Positions 27,850 to 38,103 of a stretch of 64,000 nucleotides of DNA are shown here, piece by piece. Every line of letters starts with the position of its first letter. The first letter of the stretch is position 1. The notes beneath the pieces are model-generated. The model was not told the origin of the DNA. It ran no database searches and saw nothing but the letters and a program-made list of their open reading frames with translations. A program made the translations under genes and the position numbers. This DNA comes from Nitrosomonas sp. (GTDB taxonomy: Bacteria; Pseudomonadota; Gammaproteobacteria; Burkholderiales; Nitrosomonadaceae): positions 25,956-89,955 of the forward strand of contig JADKHF010000054.1 in NCBI GenBank assembly GCA_016721865.1, written 5' to 3'.

Positions 27850-30229
27850 GTACAACTGCAGCGACACAGCCAAAACAAAAAAATGTTCTTGATATCAGTA
27901 ATGAGCTGAATCCTTTAAAAAATTTGCAGGGAGTTATCAAAAAAATACACGCTGCCAATGATATAGATGAGATCATGCTGGAAGTTAGTAAGGATATTTG
28001 TGCATTGATCAATGCAGATCGATTGACTATTTATTCACTGAGTGAGGATAAATTATTTTTAACGTCGCGGGTTAAAGCAGGGTTTGATTCTTTCCAGGAT
28101 TTGAAATTCCCGGTGACAGAAAACAGTATTATGGGCCACGCAGGTTTGCAGAAGAAAGTCATAAATATCGAGGATGTTTACAATAAGAGAGAGTTGAAAC
28201 AGATCGATCCGCTGCTTGTCTTTTCGCACGAAGTCGATAAGCGCACCGGTTATCGAACCAAACAGATGCTCGTGGCACCAATCCTGAATGCTGATAATCA
28301 AGAATTGCTGGGCGTGATTCAGGCCATTAATAGCAAGAATAATCAGCCATTCCCAGCGGCAACTGTTGTTGAAGGTGTAATTGAAATCTGCCGGACGCTT
28401 GCGATTGCATTTAAACAACGCCAAAAGCCCGTTCAGTTAATTAAATCCAAATATGATCACTTGATTTTCGATGCGGTGATATCTGCTGCCGAGTTTGAGT
28501 TGGCAACACGTTCGGCACGTAAAAAAGGTTGCGATCTGGAAGATGTGCTGCTCGACGAGTTCCAGATTGATCTGCCGCTCATAGGAAAAGCGCTTGCTTC
28601 ATTTTTTGAAGTTCGGTATGAGCCTTTTAGAAAGGACCGGATCAGGCCGATGGATCTGCTTAAAAATTTAAAAAAGGATTATGTCGAAAGTAACGCCTTG
28701 CTGCCGATTGACGAAACAAACAAGGGTCTGGTGATTTTAACACTGGATCCTGAACGGATTAAATCGCAGCGCATTGTCAACACGATTTTCCCCAAACACA
28801 AGATCATCTATACGGTTACCACTCGGCGTGAGTTTAGTGCAACGGTTGAACAGTTCTATGGCAGCAGCCAGGATGAAATTGGCACAGGTGATATCAATGA
28901 AATGCTCTTTAATCTTGGGGGCGAGTATGTCGAAGAAGGGCACAACGAGATAGAGGAATCTTCAGAAGCTTCCGACAATGAGCTGGTCAAACTCGTCAAC
29001 AGAATCATCATCGATGCCTATAAAATGGGGGTTTCGGATATTCATGTGGAGCCTTACACAGGAAAGGAAAAAACCAAAATTCGCTTTCGCAAGGATGGCT
29101 CATTAATGTCTTATATCGAGATTCCGGCCAGTTATCGTAATTCTCTGGTGACGCGTATCAAGATCATGTGCGATATGGATATTTCCGAGAAGCGCAGACC
29201 GCAGGATGGCAAGATTAAATTCAGGAAATTTTCGCCGCTGGATATTGAATTACGCGTTGCAACCATTCCTTCGGCGGGGGGCTGGAAGATGTTGTCATGC
29301 GTATACTGGCAACTGGTGAACCGATTCCGTTGGATAAGATGGGGTTTACTGCGCATAACCTGGAGGAGCTGAAAAAAATAATCAGTAAACCTTATGGATT
29401 GTTTTTTGTGTGTGGTCCAACAGGATCAGGAAAAACAACCACGTTGCATTCTGTGTTGAAGTATCTCAATCGCATAGAAACCAAAATCTGGACGGCGGAA
29501 GATCCGGTTGAAATTACCCAGAAAGGATTGCGGCAGGTGCAAATTAATGTGAAGGCAGGTTTGACCTTTCCGGTTATCATGCGATCTTTTTTGCGGGCAG
29601 ATCCGGATATCATCATGGTCGGTGAGATGCGCGACAAGGAAACAACCAGTATCGGCATCGAAGCGTCACTGACGGGGCATCTGGTTTTGGCCACATTGCA
29701 TACCAATAGTGCACCGGAATCTGTGACCCGCTTGCTGGATATGGGGATGGATCCTTTTAACTTTGCCGATGCTTTGCTGGGAATTCTGGCGCAGCGGCTG
29801 GCGAAGCGCCTGTGCAAATGTAAACAATCGTATGTGGCCAGCGAACACGAGATTAAGGCATTGCTCACGGAATATTGTGAAGAATTAAATCATATTGACC
29901 GGTTTAAAGCGAATCCGGAAGCAGCTTATCAGGAAATTTATGATCAATGGATCAAGCAATACGGTGATGACGAGAGTCAGATTACATTGTATAAAGCAGT
30001 TGGTTGTGATGATTGTGCCGGTACCGGTTTTGCTGGCCGGGTGGGGCTGCATGAACTGATGACAGCCAGTGATGCATTGAAAAAGAATATCCAGGAGCAT
30101 GCCCGTGTGGCGGAAATGATGGTGACGGCATTGGGCGATGGCATGCGTACACTGAAACAGGATGGGATCGAGAAGGTGTTACAGGGGATTACCGATATCC
30201 ACCAGGTACGGGTGGTGTGTATCAAGTGA
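27846..30229 (+). pseudogene. GAF-domain PilB/GspE-type secretion ATPase, one-base frameshift
   Basis: 794 residues after correction. An N-terminal GAF domain (residues ~25-185; INADRLTIYSLSEDKLFLTS, GYRTKQMLVAPILNADNQEL) is followed by a GspE/MshE N-terminal-like domain (~210-350) and a type II/IV secretion ATPase domain. The frame breaks in the G-run 29276-29281 (one G missing), where ATIPSAGG should continue as LEDVVMRILATGEPIPLDKM. Beyond it lie Walker A FVCGPTGSGKTTTLHSV, the Asp box/Walker B DPDIIMVGEMRDKETTSIGI, the His box LATLHTNSA and two CxxC-type pairs (LCKCKQ, CDDCAGTG) for zinc. It powers type IV pilus or T2SS-like assembly. The GAF domain suggests small-ligand control. Confidence 0.85.
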
Positions 30230-31260
30230 GTTTGACCTGGTAAACCGGACACCTGTAAGCAACTTTCATCGTTTTGCTGTGCTTCATGTGAAATATTTTC
30301 GGACTTTTGTAATCCAGGTATGAATGCAGTCTTTGGTTGTTATAAACACGGCGATATACTGCAAAATGTCCTGCCTGTGCTTCATAGCGGGTTTGGTAAT
30401 GCCGCCATTGGCAACGTTCCTGCGAGGCTGCCAAGAAGCTTTCCGCAACGCATTACAACAATTTCCCAGACGACTCATGCTGCCAATAAAACCAATGCTT
30501 TCAGTAGATTGCGGTATGCTTTGCAGATACTCTGCGATCCACGATCTGAATGCACAATCAGGCCTAGCGGTGCCGCGCAACCAGATAGCCATTCGCAATG
30601 CATCACAAACCAGTGTTGCTTCCATCCGTGAGCTCATGCTCCAACCGACCACTTTTCTGGAAAACAAATCTATTACGATTGCCAGATAGCCAGCCTTCTT
30701 GTGTCCAGATATGTGATATCGCAAACATAAACTTGATCCGGTTTGGCAACATCAAATTGCCGATTCAATTGGTTTTCAAATACCGGCAACTGGTGATTGC
30801 TGTCTGTCGTCACCTTGTATTTCTTCCGATGCCCGACAGTGACGAAAGCCTCACGCTTAGTTTTCTCGTCTTCCAGCGGCTAATCGAATAGCCTAAGCAT
30901 TTAGCGCTCGTTTCATTCGGCGCTGCCTAGGTGTAATCGCATGATTTGCAATATTCTTCACAGCATCAAGAAGTTGTCTGTGGTGCAGATCATCCGGGCA
31001 ATTGCGACGGCGTTGTTCATAGTCATAGTAAATGCGACTGACCAATAGCCGACATTGGCCGGTCTTTTTCTTTTGGGTGATGAACGAATACTACTTCGTT
31101 TCTTTCGCGAAAAAGACCGCCGCCTCCTTTAATATTTGCCGCTCCAGCTTTAATTGTTTGTTTCTATCTTAAGTCGCCGAATTCTGGCCGTTCGTTTCCT
31201 TCTTCCTCCATAAGTAATTTTCTCTTACTGGAGTGTCGGAGTCTATTAGACCACATCACC
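30230..31260 (-). mobile_element. IS3-family remnant downstream of the PilB-like gene
   Basis: The minus strand carries a decayed OrfA/OrfB pair. Readable OrfB pieces are KYKVTTDSNHQLPVFENQLN and RQFDVAKPDQVYVCDITY (first DDE aspartate), then YLAIVIDLFSRKVVGWSMSS (second). Frameshifted C-terminal pieces follow: GFIGSMSRLGNC, QWRHYQTRYEAQ, YNNQRLHSYLDYKSP. Several stops and indels lie between them. The coding material starts 1 base after the PilB-like stop. The right end probably lies near 31245-31260, where the complement reads TGTGGTCTAATAGACTCCGA, but end repeats are only weakly matched. Dead copy. Confidence 0.65.
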
Positions 31261-31788
31261 TAAATTCCTCAGTTGAAGACTCTTAAATCACTCAATAACC
31301 CTACTGATTAAGGCTCTTTGAAAGATTCATAGCATCACCAATCAGGTGAGATTTTAGTGAAATAATCAAAATCTGCTGAAAGTGTTGTCATGCCTTGCTC
31401 TCAGCTTGTTTTCTGTAACTGAGGAGCAGTTAACATTTTAGGCCTGGAACCATTGATAGTATTAGATTACAACCATTTTCATCCTGAATTCCAACTGAGG
31501 AAATTAGGTTTATATCTGTCAAGAAGAAGGCTCTTGAAAAGGATGGAAAAGGGTTTGAGCCTTTTCATTTTCACGGATGCGGTGTTTTTTGTTGGGTTGC
31601 AATTGACGGATGGCGCTTCGTTTATCCGTCCTGCGCGGGCTGATCTCTTTCGGTTTCTTTTCGTGTGTCGTGATAAATAAAAACCGCCTTGGTATCAAAG
31701 GCGGTTTTTATTGTTAGAGCATCAAAAATCAATCAGGTCTGACCCCATTGGATTTGATTTTAGAGTTGTTATAAGCTGTTTGTGCTGG
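31261..31788. other. Gene-free stretch between IS3 remnant and pilin
   Basis: No supportable gene. A TTG-initiated frame (31453-31680) lacks a ribosome site and any recognisable similarity. The stretch contains the bidirectional terminator annotated at 31679-31709. Confidence 0.4.
31679..31709. terminator. Bidirectional rho-independent terminator
   Basis: A perfect 12-bp stem, AAAAACCGCCTT (31679-31690) and AAGGCGGTTTTT (31698-31709), with a 7-base loop. It has T-runs on both strands and can stop transcripts from either side, including the minus-strand pilin gene, whose stop is 80 bp away. Confidence 0.85.
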
Positions 31789-32235
31789 TTAGCAGAGTGG
31801 ACCTGCTGCACGTGTAGAGCACCCACCAGTTCGTAGCCATGTTACTCCTCCTGTGGCGGTAATTGTTGGGGTAAGTATGTAGTCATCAGCTGCAGTTATA
31901 CCATTGGCTGCAACGGGTACTGCGGTTATTGCGCCAGCAGGGCCTACAGTTATAGAGGTTACTATTCCCGAAGCACCGGCATCATTTGGAACTTCAACTG
32001 CAGCACGGGCACCGGTTGCGGGGACCAAGACAACGCCACCGTTATTACAATTCCCGGTTTGTACACATAATTCAACAGCTGTCTTGAATGGAGCTGAGGC
32101 ATTTACAACTTCAGTATATCGAGCTTTTAGAGTGTAATTCTGATAAGCAGGCACTGCGATGGCAGCCAGAATACCAATGATAGCGACAACGATCATTAAT
32201 TCGATAAGTGTAAAACCTTTTTGTACTTGTTGCAT
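31789..32235 (-). CDS. Type IV pilin (PilA/PilE type)
   Basis: 148 residues, ATG 32235. A short basic leader MQQVQKG is followed by the prepilin peptidase site and N-methylated phenylalanine, G/FTLIELMIVVAIIGILAAIA, with glutamate at position 5. A hydrophobic helix of ~25 residues then leads to an alpha/beta globular part with a C-terminal disulfide pair (GGCSTRAAGPLC) and an internal pair (ELCVQTGNC). It is the major or a minor pilin for type IV pili. The upstream region carries a sigma-54-like promoter. It is not adjacent to pil assembly genes except the GAF-PilB ATPase 1.5 kb away on the other strand. Confidence 0.95.
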   Translation of the reverse strand: MQQVQKGFTLIELMIVVAIIGILAAIAVPAYQNYTLKARYTEVVNASAPFKTAVELCVQTGNCNNGGVVLVPATGARAAVEVPNDAGASGIVTSITVGPAGAITAVPVAANGITAADDYILTPTITATGGVTWLRTGGCSTRAAGPLC

Positions 32236-32288
32236 TTGTTATTCTCCTTTAGATTGATTAGGACACACCGAGTGTGTGGTTTAGTATG

Positions 32289-32304
32289 AGCAGGAACCGT
32301 GCCA
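32289..32304 (-). promoter_or_regulatory. Sigma-54 (RpoN) type promoter of the pilin gene
   Basis: On the minus strand TGGCAC-N5-CTGCT matches the -24/-12 consensus TGGCAC-N5-TTGCW at all but one position. It ends 54 bases before the pilin ATG, leaving a leader of roughly 40 bases with an AGGAG-like ribosome site. RpoN control of pilin genes is established in several proteobacteria. Confidence 0.6.
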
Positions 32305-32447
32305 GAATTCCTGTCGCAAGAAAATTGTAATTTTAATAAAAAACAGCACCTCATTTATTAAACGGGTTTTGGCTTTCAATTGAGGTTCGAGTGTCAAGGC
32401 GCATTTAAGTTTCGTTTTCATTGTACAGTGACCCGGAACAACGCGCA

Positions 32448-35237
32448 TCATTCCCCAAATACTTCCTCCCATAGCGCCAGTACGGCCATACGATCATCTT
32501 TTAAATGACTGTCTTCCACGCGGGTAAATTTCTGTGCTTGCCCATCGATGGGTGCCCCCCCGGTCATATCCGCGTCGCCATTTAATCGCTGGCGGTGCTG
32601 AATGCGCCGGAATTCCCGGTAAGCGGAGCGTACTTTTTCCGCTGTATTCATAGGGATAAGCCCCAATTCACCTGCCAGTTTCAACAATGCAATGTTGCCA
32701 AGGTTGCCGGTGAGTTGCGGGTATTGGCAGGCATAGCCCAGTACCAGGTACTGCACAATGAATTCGACATCGATAATGCCGCCACGGTCGTGTTTGATGT
32801 CAAAAAGTACAGTCAGATTGGGGTGGGCATCCAGCATCTTTTCGCGCATTCTTAAAATATCCTGCTTGAGTTCGATTAAATTGCGCGGCTTGCACAGAAT
32901 TTCCTTGCGCGTGTTTTCGAAAGTTTCGGCCACCTGCAGATCACCTGCCACAAAGCGCGCCCGGGTTAATGCCTGGTGTTCCCATACCCAGGCCTGTTCC
33001 CGCTGATATTGGGCAAAAGCTTCCATCGAACTGACCAGTAAGCCAGTGGCGCCGTTTGGGCGCAAGCGCAAATCTGTCTCATACAGTAAACCTGCTGAGG
33101 TGTGGCGGGTGAGCCAGGCATTGATACTTTGTCCAAGCTTGGTGTAGATTTCCGCAGAATCAGGATGATCATCTTCAAAAAGAAAAATCAAGTCAAGATC
33201 AGAAGCATAGCCAAGTTCTTTCCCTCCCAGTTTGCCATAACCGATAATGGCAAATGCAGGCTTTTCGTGATGGCGTTTTTTTAAACCGGACCAGGCCAGA
33301 TTGAGTACTGTGTCAAGAATCAGATCAGCCAATGCGGTCAGGTGGTCGCTGAGTGTTTCGAGCAGTAATGTACCTTCCAGGTCGGTAACCAATAGCCGGA
33401 ATACCTGGGCGTGCTGAAAATGCCGCAGAACATCCATTTGCCATTCGACAACATCATTCTTTGGATTGTTGATATGATTCAACTGATAAATGAGTTCGTT
33501 GTGCAGTGCACTCCAGTCAGGAACAGGGTGCGGTGCGTCATGGCGTAATAGTTCGTCCAGTAAAATAGGGTGCCGTCCCAGATAATCGCTGGCCCATTGG
33601 CTGATGCTGACGAGTTCGGCTACGCGCTGTAGTGTATCGGGATGTTCCAGCAAAAGCGCCAGGTAAGAAGAATGCGGACTAATCTTTTCCAGTAATTGCA
33701 ACATGCGTTCCAGCGTGGTTTCAACCGGTGGATGCTCAGCTACTGCCTCAATCAGCATCGGAACCAGTGTGTTGATTTGTTGCTGGCCGGATTCGGGCAG
33801 TTGGTGATAGAAAGTGCCTTGATAGAATAGCCGCAAGCGTTCTGAAATTTTCGCAGGCTCAGTAAAGCCCATAGTACTTAGTTGTGTGGCGGCTGCTTCG
33901 GTTTGCGAGAAATCCTGTGTCTCGGCTTGCCACAGATACGCCAGCATGTCATGCGTGGGCGATTTTCTGGGGGTGGCAAAAATGAGCTCAAAATGACGTG
34001 TTACGTTCTTGCGATGAATATCCAGCTGTTGCATAAAGCTGAAATAATCGGGAAATCCCATAGCAGTTGCTATGAGGTTCTCATCGGCGGGATTTAGAGG
34101 CAGCGTCTGTGTCTGTTGATCATCCATATATTGGAGACGATGCTCCAGTTTGCGCAGAAAGTGATAGGCATCAGTGAGTTCTGCGACAGCGTGTTGCGGA
34201 AGTTGTTGTTTTTTCTGCAAGCGTTGTAAAACGCTTAATGTGGGACGAATGCACAAATCAACATCGCGGCCTCCCCGGATCAATTGAAAAACCTGCGTAA
34301 TAAATTCTATTTCACGAATGCCGCCAGGACCCAGTTTGATGTTGTCGTGCATTTCGCGGCGTTCGACTTCCTTGCGCAATTGGGCATGCAAGCGGCGCAT
34401 CGATTCGTAAGCGCCGAAATCCAGATATTTGCGAAACACAAACGGTCTTACAATTTTCTCCATGAGGGTTGATTCGGCTTCGGTATCGGTGTGTTTTGCA
34501 ATTACCCGGCCTTTGATCCAGGCATAACGTTCCCATTCCCGTCCTTGCTTGATGAAATACTCTTCCAGCATTGGAAAGCTGATCGCCAAAGGACTGTTTT
34601 CTCCGTGCGGGCGCAAGCGCATGTCGACCCGGAATACATAGCCATCAACCGTATAATCATTGAGGCTGGCAATCAGTTTTCGTCCGAGGCGGGCAAAAAA
34701 TTCATGGTTTGAAATGGACTTGGCGCCATTTGTTTCACCATCTTCCGGGTAAACGAAAATCAAATCGACATCGGATGATACGTTGAGTTCACCGCCACCC
34801 AGCTTACCCATGGCCACAATCAACATATGCTGAGTGGTGTTGCTTTGTTCTCCTATGGGTAACCCAAAGCGATTGGGTTGCGTCAGCCAGTGTTCATGGT
34901 ACTTAAGCGCAAAATTAATAGTGACTTCGGCGAGCTCAGTCATGCTCGACATTACTTCGGATAAATCAGCCTGGCCGCTGATGTCACGGATGGCTAATCG
35001 AAGCATGGCTTGCTTGCGTAAATCGCGCAGTACGCGATGTAAAATCTCTTCGTTGGCGATATGTGCGGATTGAGAATCCAGGAATGTCAGCATTTCATCT
35101 CTTCTGAAAGGCGATTGGAGTGCTTTTAGCAACCCAACTTTTCGTGCGGGTTCGCTGTCAAGTATGCGCTGCACATAACGACTAAAAGGCAGTGCGGCAG
35201 CAAGCGTTGCATCTGGTGGGTGATTAGCAGTGTGCAT
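32448..35237 (-). CDS. glnE: Bifunctional glutamine synthetase adenylyltransferase/deadenylase
   Basis: 929 residues, ATG 35237. Two tandem nucleotidyltransferase domains. The N-terminal deadenylase has MGKLGGGELNVSSDVDLIFV (residues ~141-160). The C-terminal adenylylase has GYGKLGGKELGYASDLDLIF (~670-690), each with the GS/D-x-D metal site. A GlnD-like helical linker lies between. It covalently inactivates or reactivates glutamine synthetase in response to PII. For an organism that lives on ammonia this links assimilation to supply. Intact and of normal length. Divergent from the nitrilase gene. Confidence 0.96.
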   Translation of the reverse strand: MHTANHPPDATLAAALPFSRYVQRILDSEPARKVGLLKALQSPFRRDEMLTFLDSQSAHIANEEILHRVLRDLRKQAMLRLAIRDISGQADLSEVMSSMTELAEVTINFALKYHEHWLTQPNRFGLPIGEQSNTTQHMLIVAMGKLGGGELNVSSDVDLIFVYPEDGETNGAKSISNHEFFARLGRKLIASLNDYTVDGYVFRVDMRLRPHGENSPLAISFPMLEEYFIKQGREWERYAWIKGRVIAKHTDTEAESTLMEKIVRPFVFRKYLDFGAYESMRRLHAQLRKEVERREMHDNIKLGPGGIREIEFITQVFQLIRGGRDVDLCIRPTLSVLQRLQKKQQLPQHAVAELTDAYHFLRKLEHRLQYMDDQQTQTLPLNPADENLIATAMGFPDYFSFMQQLDIHRKNVTRHFELIFATPRKSPTHDMLAYLWQAETQDFSQTEAAATQLSTMGFTEPAKISERLRLFYQGTFYHQLPESGQQQINTLVPMLIEAVAEHPPVETTLERMLQLLEKISPHSSYLALLLEHPDTLQRVAELVSISQWASDYLGRHPILLDELLRHDAPHPVPDWSALHNELIYQLNHINNPKNDVVEWQMDVLRHFQHAQVFRLLVTDLEGTLLLETLSDHLTALADLILDTVLNLAWSGLKKRHHEKPAFAIIGYGKLGGKELGYASDLDLIFLFEDDHPDSAEIYTKLGQSINAWLTRHTSAGLLYETDLRLRPNGATGLLVSSMEAFAQYQREQAWVWEHQALTRARFVAGDLQVAETFENTRKEILCKPRNLIELKQDILRMREKMLDAHPNLTVLFDIKHDRGGIIDVEFIVQYLVLGYACQYPQLTGNLGNIALLKLAGELGLIPMNTAEKVRSAYREFRRIQHRQRLNGDADMTGGAPIDGQAQKFTRVEDSHLKDDRMAVLALWEEVFGE

Positions 35238-35502
35238 AATATTAAGGGATATGTTTTATAGAATAACAAAGTGTTTGCTATTGCCAGATGAAGCATAAAT
35301 CAAATTAGAACGTTATCGGAGTAAATGCTAGAATCCAGCCTTGCGAAACACAATCTTTGATTTTATATGGAATGATTGAGGAAAGCGTTTGATAATAAGG
35401 TGAATTCATGAATATCTCGGTTAAGAATCAGTTTTGTTCTAGAAATCATGAAAATCAGAGCACACTAAAAATCCTAACAATATCACTAAACAGCAGCAAC
35501 CT

Positions 35503-36333
35503 ATGAACGAAAACGAAAAACGTAAAAGCTTCCGCGTGGCAGCCATTCAAATGGCCTCGGGTCCGAGCGTATCAGCAAATCTGGAAGAAGCGGCGCGCTT
35601 GATTGAAGATGCAGCTTCCCAAAAAGCTAAACTGGTTGTGCTACCTGAATATTTTTGCATCATGGGGATGAAGGATACGGATAAGCTGGCTGTCCGGGAA
35701 CAACCGGGCGACGGGAAAATTCAGAAATTTCTCAGTGATACGGCAAAACGTCTGGGCATTTGGTTGGTGGGCGGATCGGTGCCATTGGCGTCACCCGAGA
35801 CGGATAAGGTTTATAATAGTTGCTTAGTTTATGCGGATAATGGAGAACAGGTTGCACGCTACGACAAAATTCATTTGTTTGGCTTGCAACTGGGTCATGA
35901 ATATTATGCCGAGGAAAAAACCATTAAAGCGGGGAGTGAAGTAGTGACTGTAGAATCTCCGTTTGGCCGCATAGGGTTGTCGATATGTTACGATCTGCGG
36001 TTTCCGGAGCTGTTCCGCATGATGAATAATGTTGATATCATCCTGGCACCTGCGGCATTTACTGCGATTACCGGAAAAGCGCATTGGGAAGTGTTGGTAC
36101 GTGCACGTGCGGTTGAAAATATGGCTTATGTGATAGCACCGGGACAAGGCGGTTATCATGTGAACGGACGTGAGACGAATGGGGATAGTATGATTGTCGA
36201 TCCCTGGGGTGTTGTGATGGAGCGTTTGCCACGCGGTTCCGGTGCCGTGGTGGCGACAATTGATCCGGAGTATCAAACCAGTTTGCGGGCGAACTTGCCG
36301 GCATTAAATCATCGAATCCTGCAGCACTGTTAA
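35503..36333 (+). CDS. Carbon-nitrogen hydrolase (Nit/deaminated glutathione amidase-like)
   Basis: 276 residues, ATG 35503. Nitrilase superfamily with the Glu-Lys-Cys triad visible: Glu in LVVLPEYF, Lys in ARYDKIHLF and Cys in GLSICYDLRFPEL. Closest in pattern to the Nit1/YafV-like omega-amidase and deaminated-glutathione amidase group rather than true nitrilases. Placement before tldD is a conserved betaproteobacterial arrangement. Cytoplasmic metabolite repair is the likely role. Confidence 0.9.
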   Translation: MNENEKRKSFRVAAIQMASGPSVSANLEEAARLIEDAASQKAKLVVLPEYFCIMGMKDTDKLAVREQPGDGKIQKFLSDTAKRLGIWLVGGSVPLASPETDKVYNSCLVYADNGEQVARYDKIHLFGLQLGHEYYAEEKTIKAGSEVVTVESPFGRIGLSICYDLRFPELFRMMNNVDIILAPAAFTAITGKAHWEVLVRARAVENMAYVIAPGQGGYHVNGRETNGDSMIVDPWGVVMERLPRGSGAVVATIDPEYQTSLRANLPALNHRILQHC

Positions 36334-36554
36334 GCTTCTCTGAATCAGTAATTAACAGATTCTCCAAGCTATTATGTAATCTATTGCGTGGCTTATTGAA
36401 CGTCTTGCCGGATTTTACCACTAAATTTTAGTGGTTGAATTTATTGGTTACAGTATTGCGCTGTATAGGAAAGTATTTTTCGAGCTACTCGCTTCTGAAG
36501 TCCACCGGGTTGTGTGTATTTTTTTGCTACGGCAGTGAATAAAATAAATCAGAT

Positions 36555-38030
36555 ATGATGACGACTGAATGTATGACAGAAACAAAAGATTTTTATGCAA
36601 TTGCCGACCGTTGCTTGTTGTCGCCATATGATATTGATGCTGCCAGATTGCAACAAGTGCTGGGTCAAATACTGACGCATCATATTGATTACGCTGATCT
36701 CTATTTTCAGTACAGTCGTTCTGAAGGTTGGATGCTGGAAGAAGGCATTGTTAAATCGGGCAGTTTCAATATCGAGCAGGGCGTTGGTGTTCGCGCTATC
36801 AGTGGAGAAAAGACCGGGTTCGCTTATTCCGATGACATCACCATGCCAGCACTAATATCGGCAGCTCAAGCAACACGGGCAATTGCCAATCAAGGCGGGA
36901 TACATTCAGTGCAAGTGGTGAAACGTAATCAAATGGAGCAGCAGACACAGCTTTATTTGCCGGAAGATCCGATAGCAAGTCTTAAGGATGCAGATAAAGT
37001 AGCATTATTGGAGAGATTAGAACGCTATACCCGGCAGCTTGACCGGCGGATTACTCAGGTGGTGGCTTCGCTTGCCGGTGAATATGAAGTTGTATTGGTA
37101 ACACGCAGTGATGGGCTGCTTGCGGCTGATGTGAGGCCATTGGTTCGATTGTCTTTGCAGGTGATTGCTGAAGAGAATGGTCGCCGAGAACAAGGTGCTG
37201 CTGGCGGTGGCGGGCGTTTCAGCTATGCTTATTTCACCGATGAAATTTTGCGGGATTATGCGCAAAAAGCTGTCCATCAGGCGGTGATAAATCTGGACGC
37301 ACGTCCAGCACCGGCCGGTACTATGACGGTTGTCTTGGGGAGTGGCTGGCCTGGGATATTGCTGCATGAAGCAATTGGCCATGGGTTGGAAGGGGATTTC
37401 AACCGGAAAGGCAGCTCTGCATTTTCTGGCCGTGTGGGTGAACGCGTTGCTGCTCCTGGCGTTACGGTTGTCGATGATGGAACAATTCCGCAAAGACGAG
37501 GATCGTTGAATATTGATGACGAAGGTAATCCGACACAATGTACTGTATTAATAGAAGATGGCATACTTAGGGGCTATTTGCAGGACAGTCTGAATGCCCG
37601 GTTGATGGATTTGCCCGTTACCGGGAATGGTCGGCGTGAATCTTTTGCGCATATACCTATGCCGCGCATGACCAATACGTATATGCTGAATGGTGATAAG
37701 GATCCTGCGGAAATTATCGCTTCAGTGAAGCATGGTTTGTACGCAGCAAATTTTGGCGGCGGACAGGTGGACATTACCAGCGGGAAATTTGTTTTCTCGG
37801 CAGCCGAAGCCTACATGATTGAAGATGGAAAAATCACCTACCCGGTTAAAGGCGCAACGTTGATTGGTAACGGACCTGATGTTTTGACACGGGTTTCCAT
37901 GATCGGGAACGATATGTTGTTGGATCTGGGTGTTGGAACATGCGGTAAAGAAGGACAAAGTGTGCCGGTTGGCGTTGGGCAATCGACATTACGCATCGAT
38001 GGATTGACAGTGGGTGGTACAGGAATTTGA
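36555..38030 (+). CDS. tldD: Metalloprotease TldD
   Basis: 491 residues from ATG 36555 (an in-frame ATG at 36573 is an alternative). Catalytic subunit of the TldD/TldE protease that matures peptide antibiotics and clears unfolded peptides. The zinc motif is HEAIGHGLEGDF (HExxxH) with the third ligand region in the C-terminal part (VGTCGKEGQSVPVGVGQ). N-terminal TldD/PmbA fold (YADLYFQYSRSEGWMLEEG). Follows the nitrilase gene on the same strand after 221 bp. Confidence 0.95.
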   Translation: MMTTECMTETKDFYAIADRCLLSPYDIDAARLQQVLGQILTHHIDYADLYFQYSRSEGWMLEEGIVKSGSFNIEQGVGVRAISGEKTGFAYSDDITMPALISAAQATRAIANQGGIHSVQVVKRNQMEQQTQLYLPEDPIASLKDADKVALLERLERYTRQLDRRITQVVASLAGEYEVVLVTRSDGLLAADVRPLVRLSLQVIAEENGRREQGAAGGGGRFSYAYFTDEILRDYAQKAVHQAVINLDARPAPAGTMTVVLGSGWPGILLHEAIGHGLEGDFNRKGSSAFSGRVGERVAAPGVTVVDDGTIPQRRGSLNIDDEGNPTQCTVLIEDGILRGYLQDSLNARLMDLPVTGNGRRESFAHIPMPRMTNTYMLNGDKDPAEIIASVKHGLYAANFGGGQVDITSGKFVFSAAEAYMIEDGKITYPVKGATLIGNGPDVLTRVSMIGNDMLLDLGVGTCGKEGQSVPVGVGQSTLRIDGLTVGGTGI

Positions 38031-38103
38031 CGGTACGATGATGAAACTTTTACTGTTAGAATATTTTATAACTTGTTGAAATTGATATTGGGATGCAGAA
38101 AGC

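Noticed and set aside
31453..31680. 75-codon TTG-initiated frame before the bidirectional terminator
   Set aside because: No ribosome site and no recognisable domain; composition looks non-coding. The terminator after it is explained by the convergent pilin gene.
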